Positions 16,904 to 26,634 are shown, numbered from the stretch's first letter. The stretch is 64,000 nt of DNA from Bacteroidetes Order II. bacterium (GCA_016788705.1 JAEUSQ010000015.1:1-64000); one strand, 5' to 3'. Translations and numbers: made by a program. Notes: generated from the letters alone by a model not told the origin.

Positions 16904-19231
16904 ATGTCAAAAGAAATAGTAATCAATTCTCAGAAGGAGCAGACGCAAATCGCCCTTCTGGAAGATGGGGAATTAGTAGAACTCTACATCGAAACTTCCG
17001 ACAATGCCCGCACGTTGGGTAATATTTATCTTGGCCGGATCCGCAAAATAATGCCCAATATTCAGGCATGTTTTGTAGATATTGGACAAAAACAAGATGC
17101 TTTCCTGCATTTTTCGGATATTTCGGACACCACGCCGGAACTGTTGCGCTATCTGGGCGAAACAGTTGAAATGCCGTCTTCTGCCATTGAAGTAAAGGAA
17201 GAATCTTTGGCAAGATCCATCAGCGATCGGTATGATTTGGGGGATGAGGACGAGTCCCCGTCCGAAGAAGAGGAATTGGAATATGAACCGGTACTTAGGA
17301 GCGACCGTCCAGACGAAGCCCAGCGCAAAAATCGGAGAAAGAAACGGCCCGCCTCCGAGCATAACCAACGAGAGCGCACAAATGGCAATACCTCCGAGAC
17401 CAGTGGCCCAGCCAAACCCGATACCGGTGGGGCAACAAAAGAAGCCCCTAAAACCGTTTCCCCAAGCCCCGAAACGGAACCACACCCCAGTCGTAACCGA
17501 GGCCGCGAGCGCTCTCAGAAAAACCCACATCCTCGCCCCCAAAATGAGCGTTCTGCCCCCCCCTCAGCCGAAGCCACCCCTCTTCAGACAACACCCGACA
17601 CCACAAACGATCCAGCGAACCCTGTCGAAATACCCGCTAAGGAGCATCGGAATCGGCGGCAGGGCGGCCACCAGCAGCACCGCTCTGAACAACACCCCCC
17701 CACTGCCCGCAAGCATAGTAACCCATTAACTGTCTCCGAAAAATCCAATGAAGGGCCAGGAACCGAGGGCGAGGAAAATTCGGCAGACGCCTCGGAAAAT
17801 CCGGAAATCAGCAAACCCCGCTCGCGCAGACGAGGCGGACAACGGCGGCGCCCTTCCTCCGACGACGCATTAGACATGCCTTCCGTTGCGGGCGAATCTA
17901 CCGACATAGGACCAGACCGACCCGTTGCGCTGGCCGCTGTCGCAGAAAGTGCCCCAATTCAGACGCTAAAACCTGCTATTTCAGTACACCCTGCCAAGTA
18001 TTTAAGAGAAGGCCAACGGATATTGGTGAAGATCAGCAAAGAACCCATTTCCAGCAAAGGCAGTAGGGTCACGACCGATGTATCGCTTGCCGGAAGGTTC
18101 TTGGTCTTGGTTCCAATGGCCAATTATGTAGCGGTTTCAAAAAAAATTGCGTCCCAAAAAGAACGCAAACGCCTCCGAGTGCTGGCTTCAAGCCTATTGC
18201 CACAAGGTTTTGGCCTCATTGTCCGAACCGTTGCCCAAGACCGTGATGCAAAATCGCTTTATACAGATCTCAAGTTATTAATAGACAAGTGGAAACGCAT
18301 CGAAGAAAACATTCAGAAGAAAGGCAACCCTCCGGCAGTCGTCTATCAGGACGTAAGCATGGCTTCGTCTGTGATACGGGATTTATTTACGGAAGACTTC
18401 GACCGAATTTTGATTGACGATGCGCGTGCGCACAAAAACATCAAAAGCTATGTTCAGGCAATAGCGCCCCAAATGGCCTCTGCCGTCCAACTTTATACGG
18501 ATACGCCTCCCATTTTTAAGTCAACCAAAATTGAAAAACAAATAGAAGAGGCCTATTCCAGCCGGGTGGATATGCCATCCGGCGGCTATTTGTTTATTGA
18601 GCATACCGAGGCCATGCATGTGGTGGACGTAAACTCCGGACGTGCCGGCCATGGCCTTACACAAGAAGAGAACTCGCTGAATGTAAACCTTGAAGCCGTC
18701 CGATACATTGCCAAACACCTCCGGTTGCGTGATTTGGGAGGCATTATTGCTGTAGATTTTATTGATCTACGGCTGGATAGTCATCGCCGAAAGGTTTTAC
18801 AGGCACTAAGACGGGAATTTAGAAAAGACCGTGCAGTTACAAAAGTCCTTCCGATGAGTGATTTTGGCTTAGTAGAAATCACCCGCCAACGGCTACGTCC
18901 CAGCTATACCACTTCCATTGCTCGACAGCCATCACCCAACCGCGTCCTGATCAATCCAAGTGTGGAAACCATTCTGAAACGCATAGAAGCATGGTTAGAA
19001 ATTTATAAAACCCAAACAGGCAAAACATCTGTCACGCTTCAGGTACATCCCTTTCTCATGTCGTATCTTAAGCATTTGCGCGATGGGCTTGTCCCACGTA
19101 CCATGCGGTGGCGTTTTGGGATGAAAGTACGGGTGCATTTGGTGGCCAATGAAATCATTGATCCAGTCCACTTCCGCTTCGTGGATAGCGATTCCGGCGA
19201 GGACCTGACCGAGCAATTCCGCTTTTTATAA
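16904..19231 (+). CDS. Rne/Rng-family ribonuclease with ~285-residue disordered insert in the S1 domain
   Basis: ATG 16904 (MSKEIVINSQ) is chosen because it matches the family start; 775 residues. RNase E/G cleaves single-stranded RNA in rRNA maturation and mRNA decay. The S1 domain begins GNIYLGRIRKIMPNIQACFVDIG (39-61). It is interrupted after ISDTT by residues ~76-360, rich in Glu, Pro, Arg, Ser and Gly with RG/RR clusters, and resumes at YLREGQRILVKI. The catalytic aspartates are Asp575 in VVDVNSGR and Asp618 in AVDFIDLR. After TRQRLRPS the usual CPxCxG zinc-link is absent. The usual length without the insert is ~500 residues. An arginine-rich disordered insert could bind RNA or partner proteins. 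Confidence 0.9.
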   Translation: MSKEIVINSQKEQTQIALLEDGELVELYIETSDNARTLGNIYLGRIRKIMPNIQACFVDIGQKQDAFLHFSDISDTTPELLRYLGETVEMPSSAIEVKEESLARSISDRYDLGDEDESPSEEEELEYEPVLRSDRPDEAQRKNRRKKRPASEHNQRERTNGNTSETSGPAKPDTGGATKEAPKTVSPSPETEPHPSRNRGRERSQKNPHPRPQNERSAPPSAEATPLQTTPDTTNDPANPVEIPAKEHRNRRQGGHQQHRSEQHPPTARKHSNPLTVSEKSNEGPGTEGEENSADASENPEISKPRSRRRGGQRRRPSSDDALDMPSVAGESTDIGPDRPVALAAVAESAPIQTLKPAISVHPAKYLREGQRILVKISKEPISSKGSRVTTDVSLAGRFLVLVPMANYVAVSKKIASQKERKRLRVLASSLLPQGFGLIVRTVAQDRDAKSLYTDLKLLIDKWKRIEENIQKKGNPPAVVYQDVSMASSVIRDLFTEDFDRILIDDARAHKNIKSYVQAIAPQMASAVQLYTDTPPIFKSTKIEKQIEEAYSSRVDMPSGGYLFIEHTEAMHVVDVNSGRAGHGLTQEENSLNVNLEAVRYIAKHLRLRDLGGIIAVDFIDLRLDSHRRKVLQALRREFRKDRAVTKVLPMSDFGLVEITRQRLRPSYTTSIARQPSPNRVLINPSVETILKRIEAWLEIYKTQTGKTSVTLQVHPFLMSYLKHLRDGLVPRTMRWRFGMKVRVHLVANEIIDPVHFRFVDSDSGEDLTEQFRFL

Positions 19232-19259
19232 ATAACCAACCTCCTGACTCGGAGCCTTT

Positions 19260-19937
19260 ATGGCAGATTACAGAGGGCATATCAATGGTGCAGCCCTTGG
19301 TGCGATCGCTTATACTGGCATCGTAACCTATGGTGTATCAGTTTCTGGGGTCGCGGATTCGTTGTCTGCACCGGATTGGTTGGGGTATGCACTGGTAACT
19401 TCCGGAATTGGGATGTTGTTTGGCCTTTGGCCCGATGTGGACATCAATTCTCATGCACAAAAAATCTTCTACCGCCTATTTTTAGGGATAGATTTGGTAT
19501 TGATTGTTCTTCGAAACTTTGAAGCAGCGGCGTATCTGGGTCTTTTTGCGATTCTCCCCGCTTTGGGAAAGCATCGAGGCTGGACACATACCCATTGGGC
19601 CATGTTTCTTGTACCGCTACCGTTTTTGGTTCTACCATACATCACCAATTTCCACTTGCTTTATCGTCCTATGGTCGGTTGGTTATTTTATGGCGCAGCC
19701 GTAACCGGATATGCCAGTCATTTGTGGATGGATGGACTTTTGTTCTCCCGAAACAAAAAACGGTCTAAAAAAAGCCTAGATCACGGACCTCTCAACGTGC
19801 GCCAACAATTCACCGAAGACGTGTCGCACGATCCCCGGAAAGCCGGCAAACGTTTGGGAAGTTTAATCTGGGAAGTGATGGGGCTTTCTGCACGAGCAGC
19901 CCTTTACTTCTTTTTTAGACCATTTCTCCGAAAGTAA
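19260..19937 (+). CDS. YdjM/DUF457-type metal-dependent membrane hydrolase
   Basis: A 225-residue integral membrane protein with four or five hydrophobic segments. Diagnostic motifs are HINGA near the N-terminus, LWPDVDINSHAQK (~60-75) and KHRGWTHTHW (~105-114). This His/Asp pattern is typical of the YdjM/LexA-regulated DUF457 family of predicted membrane metal-dependent hydrolases. The C-terminus is cytoplasmic and basic (KKRSKKSLDHG). The biochemical function of the family is not established. It starts 28 bp after the RNase gene and is followed 19 bp later by a flippase, so the three may form an operon. Confidence 0.8.
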   Translation: MADYRGHINGAALGAIAYTGIVTYGVSVSGVADSLSAPDWLGYALVTSGIGMLFGLWPDVDINSHAQKIFYRLFLGIDLVLIVLRNFEAAAYLGLFAILPALGKHRGWTHTHWAMFLVPLPFLVLPYITNFHLLYRPMVGWLFYGAAVTGYASHLWMDGLLFSRNKKRSKKSLDHGPLNVRQQFTEDVSHDPRKAGKRLGSLIWEVMGLSARAALYFFFRPFLRK

Positions 19938-19956
19938 TCCTTCACCATTGCCCTCC

Positions 19957-21480
19957 ATGAGCCGCATTCAAAAACTCCTAAAAGACACTGCTGTCTATGG
20001 CATTTCTTCCATTCTTGGACGTGCATTAAACGTACTTATTGTCCCGTTTTATGCCCATTACCTCCCCGTGAATGATAACGGGGTAATTGGGGTGGTTTTT
20101 GCCGCCTTTGTGTTTCTTAATATTCTTTACACCTACGGATTAGAATCTGCCTACTTTAAGTTTACATCAGGAAAAGAAGGCCGTACCAAAGCAAATAAAA
20201 TCTTTAGCACGGCCACATTGATGCTTCTGATAAGTAGTATCACTTTTTCACTCACCATGTCTGCCTTCCCTGCCGTTACCAGCAACCTCATCACCCTTAA
20301 TCCGGAATGGCAGCAACTGGTCTTTTACATGGCGGCCATCGTCCTGCTGGATACCATGGCCGCAATACCTTTAGCAGAATTGCGGCTTTCCAACCGTCCT
20401 TACCGCTTTGCTGCCGTAAAACTGTCTAACATCACACTCAATCTGGTATTAAATGTAATTTTTATTGCCTTCTTCCAATGGGGAATTGCAGGGGTCTTTT
20501 TGGCAAATGTTTTGGCTTCTGGATTTCAGGTATTGGTTCTTCTGCCCGTTTATTTCGAGCGTTTCCGGTTCATGTACGATGGCCAAACCGCAAAATCTTT
20601 GCTAAAGTATGGTCTTCCGCTCCTACCAAATGGCCTTGCTTTTGCTGCAACCGAAACGCTAAGCCGGTTTTTCCTCAACATGATGGGAAAGGAGCAGATT
20701 TTAAGGCTATATGGCCATGTGATTCCTGCTGCCGAACAAGCTAAATTGCTTACCCCTGAAGACTATGGTGATTATGTAACAGGTATTTTTAACAATATCT
20801 ATAAGATTGGCGTCTTCATGATGTTGTTTACCCAGATGTTTCGTTTTGCTTGGCAACCATTTTATTTTAACCACGCCGAAGATCCAGATGCAAAGCCCCT
20901 TTTTGCAAGGGTTTTTTTGCTTTTTACTGCAATTGGACTTACGGCTTGGTTATGTATCACCTTTTTTTCCCGCGAAATTGTGGCATTCCCTTTGCCGGGA
21001 GGCCGTACCCTACTACCCTCTCAGTATTGGTTTGCTCTCCCGATTGTCCCGATTGTACTGGGTGCTTATTTTCTCCAGGGTTGGGAAAGTATTTTCTCTG
21101 CGGGGATTTACATCCAAAAGCAAACTTCACGGCTCATTCCTATCACCTTGCTCGGCGCATTAGTCACTTTTTTGCTCAACTTCTTATTCGTCCCCCATTA
21201 TGGCTTGCTTGCTGCGGCATGGGGGGCCTTGGGGGCTTATTTTGTCATGTCGCTGGGAGTCTATTTTTCGGCCCAGAAAATTTATCCAATCCACCATAAC
21301 TGGATGCAAATAGGGATTTTATTGGTCGGTGCATTGGGTATTTTTGCCCTATGGCAGTTATTCCCCGCACTCCAACATTGGTATTTCGAACTGCTACTTA
21401 TGGGCGGATATATTGCCTTGATGTTTGGGACCGGCATTTTGTCTTATGACTTCATACAAACCACCTTACGCAAACGCTAA
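19957..21480 (+). CDS. Polysaccharide/lipid-linked oligosaccharide flippase (Wzx-like)
   Basis: ATG 19957 (MSRIQKLLKDTAVYGISSILGRALN) is preferred to an upstream TTG. The ~507-residue protein has 12-14 transmembrane segments and the N-terminal signature of the polysaccharide-export flippase family (MOP superfamily): TAVYGISSILGRALNVLIVPFYAHYLP and an early NDNGVIGVVFAAFVFLNILYTYGLESAYFKF. Known members flip lipid-linked glycans across the inner membrane for O-antigen or exopolysaccharide. No glycosyltransferases are adjacent, so the exported glycan is unknown. It is the last gene of the plus-strand group. Confidence 0.88.
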   Translation: MSRIQKLLKDTAVYGISSILGRALNVLIVPFYAHYLPVNDNGVIGVVFAAFVFLNILYTYGLESAYFKFTSGKEGRTKANKIFSTATLMLLISSITFSLTMSAFPAVTSNLITLNPEWQQLVFYMAAIVLLDTMAAIPLAELRLSNRPYRFAAVKLSNITLNLVLNVIFIAFFQWGIAGVFLANVLASGFQVLVLLPVYFERFRFMYDGQTAKSLLKYGLPLLPNGLAFAATETLSRFFLNMMGKEQILRLYGHVIPAAEQAKLLTPEDYGDYVTGIFNNIYKIGVFMMLFTQMFRFAWQPFYFNHAEDPDAKPLFARVFLLFTAIGLTAWLCITFFSREIVAFPLPGGRTLLPSQYWFALPIVPIVLGAYFLQGWESIFSAGIYIQKQTSRLIPITLLGALVTFLLNFLFVPHYGLLAAAWGALGAYFVMSLGVYFSAQKIYPIHHNWMQIGILLVGALGIFALWQLFPALQHWYFELLLMGGYIALMFGTGILSYDFIQTTLRKR

Positions 21481-21849
21481 GGCGGACGAGGGTATGAGAC
21501 AACATTGGAAAAGGCAAGACATAAAAAAAGCGCACCTTATAAAGGCTCGCGTTATCAAACAATCAGGTACTGCTCCGTTGTATTTCCTTTTACTTCTGTA
21601 AGCACGGTATGGCACTACCAAAACCAGCCAGATAAAGTACCAAACACATATCGTTGAACTTACCAGGAACAACGGTGCCCGCACTAGGAGAAGCATTAAA
21701 GGCGATTCGGGCTTACATTTAAATAACAGTATCGAATCCAACGGAGCAGCACCGAAAGCCGAACGCAAAATCCGAAATTCACCCCTGTAAAGCGCCTATT
21801 TATAAGACGAAAACCCTAATTCTGGCGACAATGTCCGATATATTGGCTC
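21481..21849. other. Convergent intergenic region
   Basis: About 370 bp between the flippase (plus) and the AraC regulator (minus). I see only weak hairpins and no coding frame with family resemblance. Confidence 0.4.
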
Positions 21850-23331
21850 TTATGTCTGATTTGTACCGGGCAACTCCTGTTGAACTGTTTTAATATATTG
21901 TGAAGGCTGCACGCCAAATTGCTCTTTAAAAACCTTTGCAAAATAATCCGGGGTATTGAACCCAACCGCATACGCCACTTCCGAGATGCTACCTGCACCT
22001 TGTTCCAATAAATGTTTGGCACGCTCCAAACGATAGTTGCGGAGAAACAAGACAGGAGACAACCCCGTGAGTGATTGTATCTTCCGCTGTAATTGACGCG
22101 GACTAATGTTAAGCGCCTGTGCCAACTCTGCTACATTCAGCCGAGGATCGTCTATGCGCCTTTCAATTAGATTTTGCATCTGCTTGAGAAACTGCACATC
22201 CGCAGATACCACTTCTATGGGGCGTGGAATTACCGTGGGAGCAATTTCTTCAGGAAGCACCGCTTTGATTGGTGGTACTGGTTTAGGTTCCGTGACTGGC
22301 AATGGGGTCTTTTGGTGCTCAACCACCGACTCGGTATCAGGCCGTAAAGGCGCTTTGGTGCGCTTCAGCCTGCGTACAAGACGGATTAAGAATTGCCAAA
22401 GCAACCAGGCGGCCAGTATTCCTCCGAAAACGCCCCCCACCAACAACCAAGGCGAGAAGGCCATTGCTTTCTGGATTCTATCCCACCAAGTGGCTTGGCC
22501 GACCAACTTCACATCGGTCCAATTTGCAGCAGCATCTTGATTCTCCACTCCACACCAAGCAGACTTAATGATGTCTAAGCCCTCGCCGTCATTATCGTTG
22601 TTTCCTGCCAACAAGCGGATGTGCATCCAAGACTTTGCTTCCAAAAGCCCCAAAGAAGCCCACGGAACCATCATCTCCACCACATAACCATCGTCTTCGT
22701 CGTCATTCATGTTCGCACTGCCCGACGCAACACTTTTTACATAATACACCACATCCTGATCTACGATTTTGGGTAATTGCGCATCTAAGGCCGGAACGGG
22801 GTTTCCACGCAGTACAACCGTTCTTCCCAATAAATCCGTCACCAATTGGTAATCCGATGACGAAAAGGTAGATGTTGGTTCCCCTTTTGTATGTACATAC
22901 AACTCTACAGAGTCGTTTAGGTAAAGGTAAGCCAATGTATCCACCGGAATGGTACGCCCTGTTGTATCAATCGGAACGGGTTTGACCAAGCCTTCAATGG
23001 GCAATTTATCCTTGGGTAGTGCAATCAGATGTCGGTCTCGTACCGTAAAATAAGCGTATAAAGCATATCCATCCCATGCAAGTGCGATTTGCGTTACGTT
23101 ACGCCTGTTTTTGCCTTTAGAAGGGGTGGAAAACGTTTTGTAAGGCACGTCTGCCCATTCATCCGACTTTCCGTCCACCTCAACAAGGCCGTGCATATAT
23201 GGAATTTCAATTTTACCACACTGCGCATATAGCCAGACAGGACCCAAAAATAAAACCATTACTCCCAAGCGTATTCCATGAGAAATACGGGGCATCAAGT
23301 TGCCGTTTGGGTAAGTTATATTTAGAGTCAT
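21850..23331 (-). CDS. Membrane-spanning AraC-type regulator with extracytoplasmic CBM9-like sensor
   Basis: ATG 23331 gives 493 residues; ATG 23295 is an alternative that puts the hydrophobic signal (RLGVMVLFLGPVWLYAQC) nearer the N-terminus. Residues ~30-250 resemble family 9 carbohydrate-binding/DOMON-like domains (DGKSDEWADVPY, LAWDGYALYAYFTVRD, ELYVHT, GYVVEMMVPWASLG). A transmembrane segment follows (LLVGGVFGGILAAWLLWQF), then a Pro-rich linker and a C-terminal AraC helix-turn-helix pair (LNVAELAQALNISPRQLQRKI, ISEVAYAVGFNTPDYFAKVFK). The layout suggests a single protein that senses a periplasmic ligand, perhaps a sugar, and binds DNA. Its target genes are unknown. Confidence 0.85.
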   Translation of the reverse strand: MTLNITYPNGNLMPRISHGIRLGVMVLFLGPVWLYAQCGKIEIPYMHGLVEVDGKSDEWADVPYKTFSTPSKGKNRRNVTQIALAWDGYALYAYFTVRDRHLIALPKDKLPIEGLVKPVPIDTTGRTIPVDTLAYLYLNDSVELYVHTKGEPTSTFSSSDYQLVTDLLGRTVVLRGNPVPALDAQLPKIVDQDVVYYVKSVASGSANMNDDEDDGYVVEMMVPWASLGLLEAKSWMHIRLLAGNNDNDGEGLDIIKSAWCGVENQDAAANWTDVKLVGQATWWDRIQKAMAFSPWLLVGGVFGGILAAWLLWQFLIRLVRRLKRTKAPLRPDTESVVEHQKTPLPVTEPKPVPPIKAVLPEEIAPTVIPRPIEVVSADVQFLKQMQNLIERRIDDPRLNVAELAQALNISPRQLQRKIQSLTGLSPVLFLRNYRLERAKHLLEQGAGSISEVAYAVGFNTPDYFAKVFKEQFGVQPSQYIKTVQQELPGTNQT

Positions 23332-23508
23332 GTAAAGAGGAGACAAAATAACTCAGGAATTCAGGTCGGTCTAAGTTAATCATCAAGACGGCATTCCCGA
23401 CCGAATCGTTCCGGATATTTTTTTATGGATGCCTTTTTTAATGAAACGTCAAATTCAGCGGGTAAAAAAACAAACTTGAAGGCTTGAATGAACGTAGATG
23501 GGCGTTAC

Positions 23509-24756
23509 TCATGAGATGCGGTTCAGTTTTACCAGATCAACACGCTTAGGTGTTGCCTTGAGAATGGTCACAGCATACTGATCGAAAATATAGTGGCTAT
23601 GCACTTCGGGTACCTTGCCTGTTTGATGTAAGATATACCCCCCCATCGTATCATAGTTTCCTACAGGAATCGTGAACCCGTATTGTTCCCGCAATACATG
23701 TATTTCGGCATCTCCACGAACCGACCACGTATTGGGCCCTATAACCCGAACGGGCGTATGATCTGGGTCAAACTCATCTTCTATCTCCCCAATCAGTTCT
23801 TCAAGCAAATCCTCCATTGTAACCAATCCAGACACCCCGCCATGCTCGTCCACCACCAATGCAATAGAGGTTTTTTCTTTCAAGAGAGACTGAAGTAACT
23901 TATTGGTAGGCTGCGCTTCTGGTACAAACTTAATGGGACGTACAATACTTTCCAACGAAGCGGGATGATGGAAGAGGTCGTGTACCAATACATATCCCAC
24001 CATATTGTCCAGGTGTTGTGCATAAACAGGAATTTTCGAGTAACCCGTTTCCGTAAAAACCCGCCGCACATCGGAAAGGGATGTATCTATGCGAAGAGCG
24101 GTAATCTGGGTACGGCTAACCATCACTTCTCGGACGCGGGTTTCACGTAGTTCCAGCACATTGGAAACGAGTTCGCGTTCATCTTCGTCAATCTTGGGGT
24201 CCGGCTCTGGGGTTTCATTAAATCGTTCACTTAATAAACTCTCCAAATCTGGTATTAAGTAGGGGCTGACAATACGGTTCTGAATGCGCAATAGGTGGGC
24301 AATGCCTTGTGAGAGCCATCCGGCGGGTTGAATGATTGGAAAAAGAAGCCAATAGGACCACATGAGGGGGCGGGCAAGACGAAAAATCCATTCATTAGGC
24401 TGTTTTTGCACCAAATGCTTGGGCAATATCTCCCCAAGGAACAAAACCGTCAGAAATCCAACCAAAATTTGTATGGTCAATAGAAGGGCAGGTGACCCCT
24501 GAAAGGGTTGCAACACTTCGGACAAGAGAAAAGCAAGGGCGGTGGCATATAAAACCAACCCTAAGACGGTCCCCACCAACGTGGTCGTAAACAGACGAAT
24601 GGGATTGTGAAGAAAAACCTCGACAGCCTTGCCATTTTCGCCACGGGAAGCACACTCAATTTCGGCTTTATAACGGTTGGCCGTTACAAATGCAGACTCC
24701 GCTGCTGCAAAAAACGCCAGAAGCAGCAACAATATGACCGTAATTAGGAACAGCAT
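23509..24756 (-). CDS. CorC/HlyC-type membrane protein (DUF21 + CBS pair)
   Basis: A 415-residue protein with an N-terminal DUF21/CNNM transmembrane domain (~1-190; FFAAAESAFVTANRYKAE is typical). A CBS pair (~205-335) contains REVMVSRTQITAL and DEHGGVSGLVTMEDLLEELIGEIEDE, and a C-terminal CorC_HlyC domain (~345-410) contains WSVRGDAEI and GYILHQTGKVPE. Relatives take part in Mg2+/Co2+ transport; the older label hemolysin is doubtful. It lies 5 bp downstream of the crotonase gene on the same strand and is probably co-transcribed with it. Confidence 0.9.
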   Translation of the reverse strand: MLFLITVILLLLLAFFAAAESAFVTANRYKAEIECASRGENGKAVEVFLHNPIRLFTTTLVGTVLGLVLYATALAFLLSEVLQPFQGSPALLLTIQILVGFLTVLFLGEILPKHLVQKQPNEWIFRLARPLMWSYWLLFPIIQPAGWLSQGIAHLLRIQNRIVSPYLIPDLESLLSERFNETPEPDPKIDEDERELVSNVLELRETRVREVMVSRTQITALRIDTSLSDVRRVFTETGYSKIPVYAQHLDNMVGYVLVHDLFHHPASLESIVRPIKFVPEAQPTNKLLQSLLKEKTSIALVVDEHGGVSGLVTMEDLLEELIGEIEDEFDPDHTPVRVIGPNTWSVRGDAEIHVLREQYGFTIPVGNYDTMGGYILHQTGKVPEVHSHYIFDQYAVTILKATPKRVDLVKLNRIS

Positions 24757-24761
24757 GGCTT

Positions 24762-25598
24762 TTATTCACCAGTAAAATGGGGTGCACGCTTTTCAAGAAA
24801 GGCCCCCACCCCTTCCGAAAAGTCCTTGCTCGACACGATCTGGCCAAACAACGTCGCTTCTAATTGAAGCCCATGAGCAAGTGGTAATTCAGACGCTTGT
24901 AATGCTTCCAATGCCATTCGGATGCCAAGAGGAGCACGTGCGGTAACGATACGCAGCATTTTCTTGGCGGCAGATAACAACTCTTTTTGCGGAACCACCT
25001 GACTCACCATCCCCAAGCCATAGGCCCGTTGCGCATCAATAGGCTTTCCCGTTAAAATCATCTCGGTCGCAATTCCAAGACCTACCATTCGAGGCAACCG
25101 TTGGGTGCCGCCATATCCGGGGATCAAACCCAAGTTTAGCTCTGGCTGGCCAAAAACAGCTTGCTCTGAAGCAATTCTCAGGTGACATGCCAGAGCCAAT
25201 TCACACCCACCGCCCAAGGCAAATCCATTTACTGCAGCCAATACGGGTTTGGGCATTTGCGCCACCTGATTAAAAACCCCTTGGCCTTTTGTGGCCAACA
25301 ATTGGGCCTGTAGTGGGGTTAGGTTCCTAAATTCAGCAATATCTGCCCCGGCTACAAAGCTACGTTGCCCTGTGCCCGTTATAATGACTCCTTTTACGTC
25401 TTCATCATAACGTGCCATCGAAAGGGCTGCGCTTAGTTCGCGCAAGACCAATTCATTGAGGGCATTATGCTTATCGGGTCGGTTGATGGTGACCAACGCA
25501 AGCGCATCTCCAGTAACCGTATAACCTTTGCTGTCTGTTGCTTCCCGGTCAATCACATAATGCAGGGTCTCAAAAATCGTTTCGGTGGTTGAAGACAT
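24762..25598 (-). CDS. Enoyl-CoA hydratase/isomerase family protein (crotonase)
   Basis: A 278-residue crotonase-fold enzyme. Both oxyanion-hole segments are present (SFVAGADIAEFRNL, residues ~83-96, and NGFALGGGCELALACHLRIA, ~125-144). The catalytic region GQPELNLGLIPGYGGTQRLPR carries the conserved Glu of hydratases. It probably hydrates 2-enoyl-CoA thioesters in fatty-acid or short-chain acyl-CoA degradation. The N-terminal ~25 residues before TGDALALVTINRP are longer than usual. The gene follows the PspA operon's terminator and precedes the CorC-like gene. Confidence 0.92.
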   Translation of the reverse strand: MSSTTETIFETLHYVIDREATDSKGYTVTGDALALVTINRPDKHNALNELVLRELSAALSMARYDEDVKGVIITGTGQRSFVAGADIAEFRNLTPLQAQLLATKGQGVFNQVAQMPKPVLAAVNGFALGGGCELALACHLRIASEQAVFGQPELNLGLIPGYGGTQRLPRMVGLGIATEMILTGKPIDAQRAYGLGMVSQVVPQKELLSAAKKMLRIVTARAPLGIRMALEALQASELPLAHGLQLEATLFGQIVSSKDFSEGVGAFLEKRAPHFTGE

Positions 25599-25629
25599 TA
25601 TTTTAGGGATTAATTTGGACCGGATCGCC

Positions 25630-25681
25630 CGGAAAAAACAAACCGTAAAGGGGGTTGGTGCGTAACCTCTCCTCTTTACGG
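25630..25681 (-). terminator. Rho-independent terminator of the PspA operon
   Basis: A perfect 8-bp stem (ccgtaaag 25643-25650 / ctttacgg 25674-25681) has a loop of ~23 bases. On the minus strand it is followed by a T-rich run (tttgtttttt). It lies just past the stop of the 25695-26582 gene. Confidence 0.75.
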
Positions 25682-25694
25682 CCCTATTCGATCG

Positions 25695-26582
25695 TTAATT
25701 TTTGACACGTGTTCCGGTGGAGGTGGTCTCGGAAGGCGAATATGCCTCTATGCCGTCCAGAATGTTTCCCGAACTATTAAACACATCTTCCAACTCCGAA
25801 ACCGAAGCTTGGGTCTCCTCTACCTCGTTCAAAAGCGTATCCAGTTGAAACGTGATGCCTTCCGGATCTTTCATAGAAAGCGACTGCTCGTGAATAAACC
25901 GGATTACATCTTCGATGGTGGCCATCTGTGCATCCAGAATTTCTTTGTTTTCCTTCAGTCGTTTACGTTCCTCTAAACTTTTTTCCAGAATAGTAAGGCG
26001 TCGCTGTTTCACAGAACGAACTTTGGGCGGATCATCCTCCATATCCCGACGCAAATCCTCGATGGCACGGGCAATCTCCAATTCACGGTTATCCGATTGA
26101 AGCATGTTGTACCGCTCTTTCGTGTGAAGCATTGTCAGGTATGAATCCATCAGACCTTCAATTTTTCGCAAATGACTATCCAAAAGCGATTGAGACGCCG
26201 TACTTAGTTTTTTATAGTTACTGGCAATATCGTCCCGATATTTTTTAAGCCGGACATACCGCTCCAAACTGTTTCTGCTCAGTTGCTTCAGTCGTTCCGT
26301 CGGCGTATTGGCTTGTTTAGACATTTCGGCATTTACCCGCGAGCGAACCGCACGCTGGAACCGCTTATCCTTAGGCATTATCCCCAAATACATCAGTTCG
26401 GCACCAAAAGTGGACAGCAAGATCATGTTACGCAAGAATTCTCCTGCTTCCCCCGGTGCGATGATCATCGTTCCTAGCACCATCGCCATCGCAGAGATGA
26501 GGAAAGTGAGGTTCCAAGGCATCAAAAATGCTTCTTTCTGAAAGTTAATATGCGAATCGTTGCTCATTGTACCTCGGTACAT
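25695..26582 (-). CDS. Membrane-anchored coiled-coil protein of the PspA operon
   Basis: Up to 295 residues; a second ATG at 26567 (MSNDSH) is an equally good start. Two adjacent transmembrane segments (~21-60: LTFLISAMAMVLGTMIIAP and MILLSTFGAELMYLGI) are followed by a cytoplasmic tail of ~230 residues. The tail is nearly all charged coiled coil (RAIEDLRRDMEDDP, KRLKENKEILDAQ, QLDTLLNEVEETQ). I do not recognise a named family. As the third gene behind pspA and a half-length paralogue it probably anchors or senses for the PspA scaffold, comparable in position but not in sequence to PspB/PspC. That role is inferred. Confidence 0.75.
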   Translation of the reverse strand: MYRGTMSNDSHINFQKEAFLMPWNLTFLISAMAMVLGTMIIAPGEAGEFLRNMILLSTFGAELMYLGIMPKDKRFQRAVRSRVNAEMSKQANTPTERLKQLSRNSLERYVRLKKYRDDIASNYKKLSTASQSLLDSHLRKIEGLMDSYLTMLHTKERYNMLQSDNRELEIARAIEDLRRDMEDDPPKVRSVKQRRLTILEKSLEERKRLKENKEILDAQMATIEDVIRFIHEQSLSMKDPEGITFQLDTLLNEVEETQASVSELEDVFNSSGNILDGIEAYSPSETTSTGTRVKN

Positions 26583-26634
26583 GTGGTTCGTGAGACAAAG
26601 GTTATCTGCCTCGTGTTATAATAGTGAATCGGCA

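Noticed and set aside
17232-17729. 165-codon frame and minus-strand frames inside the RNase insert
   Set aside because: They arise from the low-complexity, GC-rich insert; the main frame continues through on both sides with conserved S1 parts.
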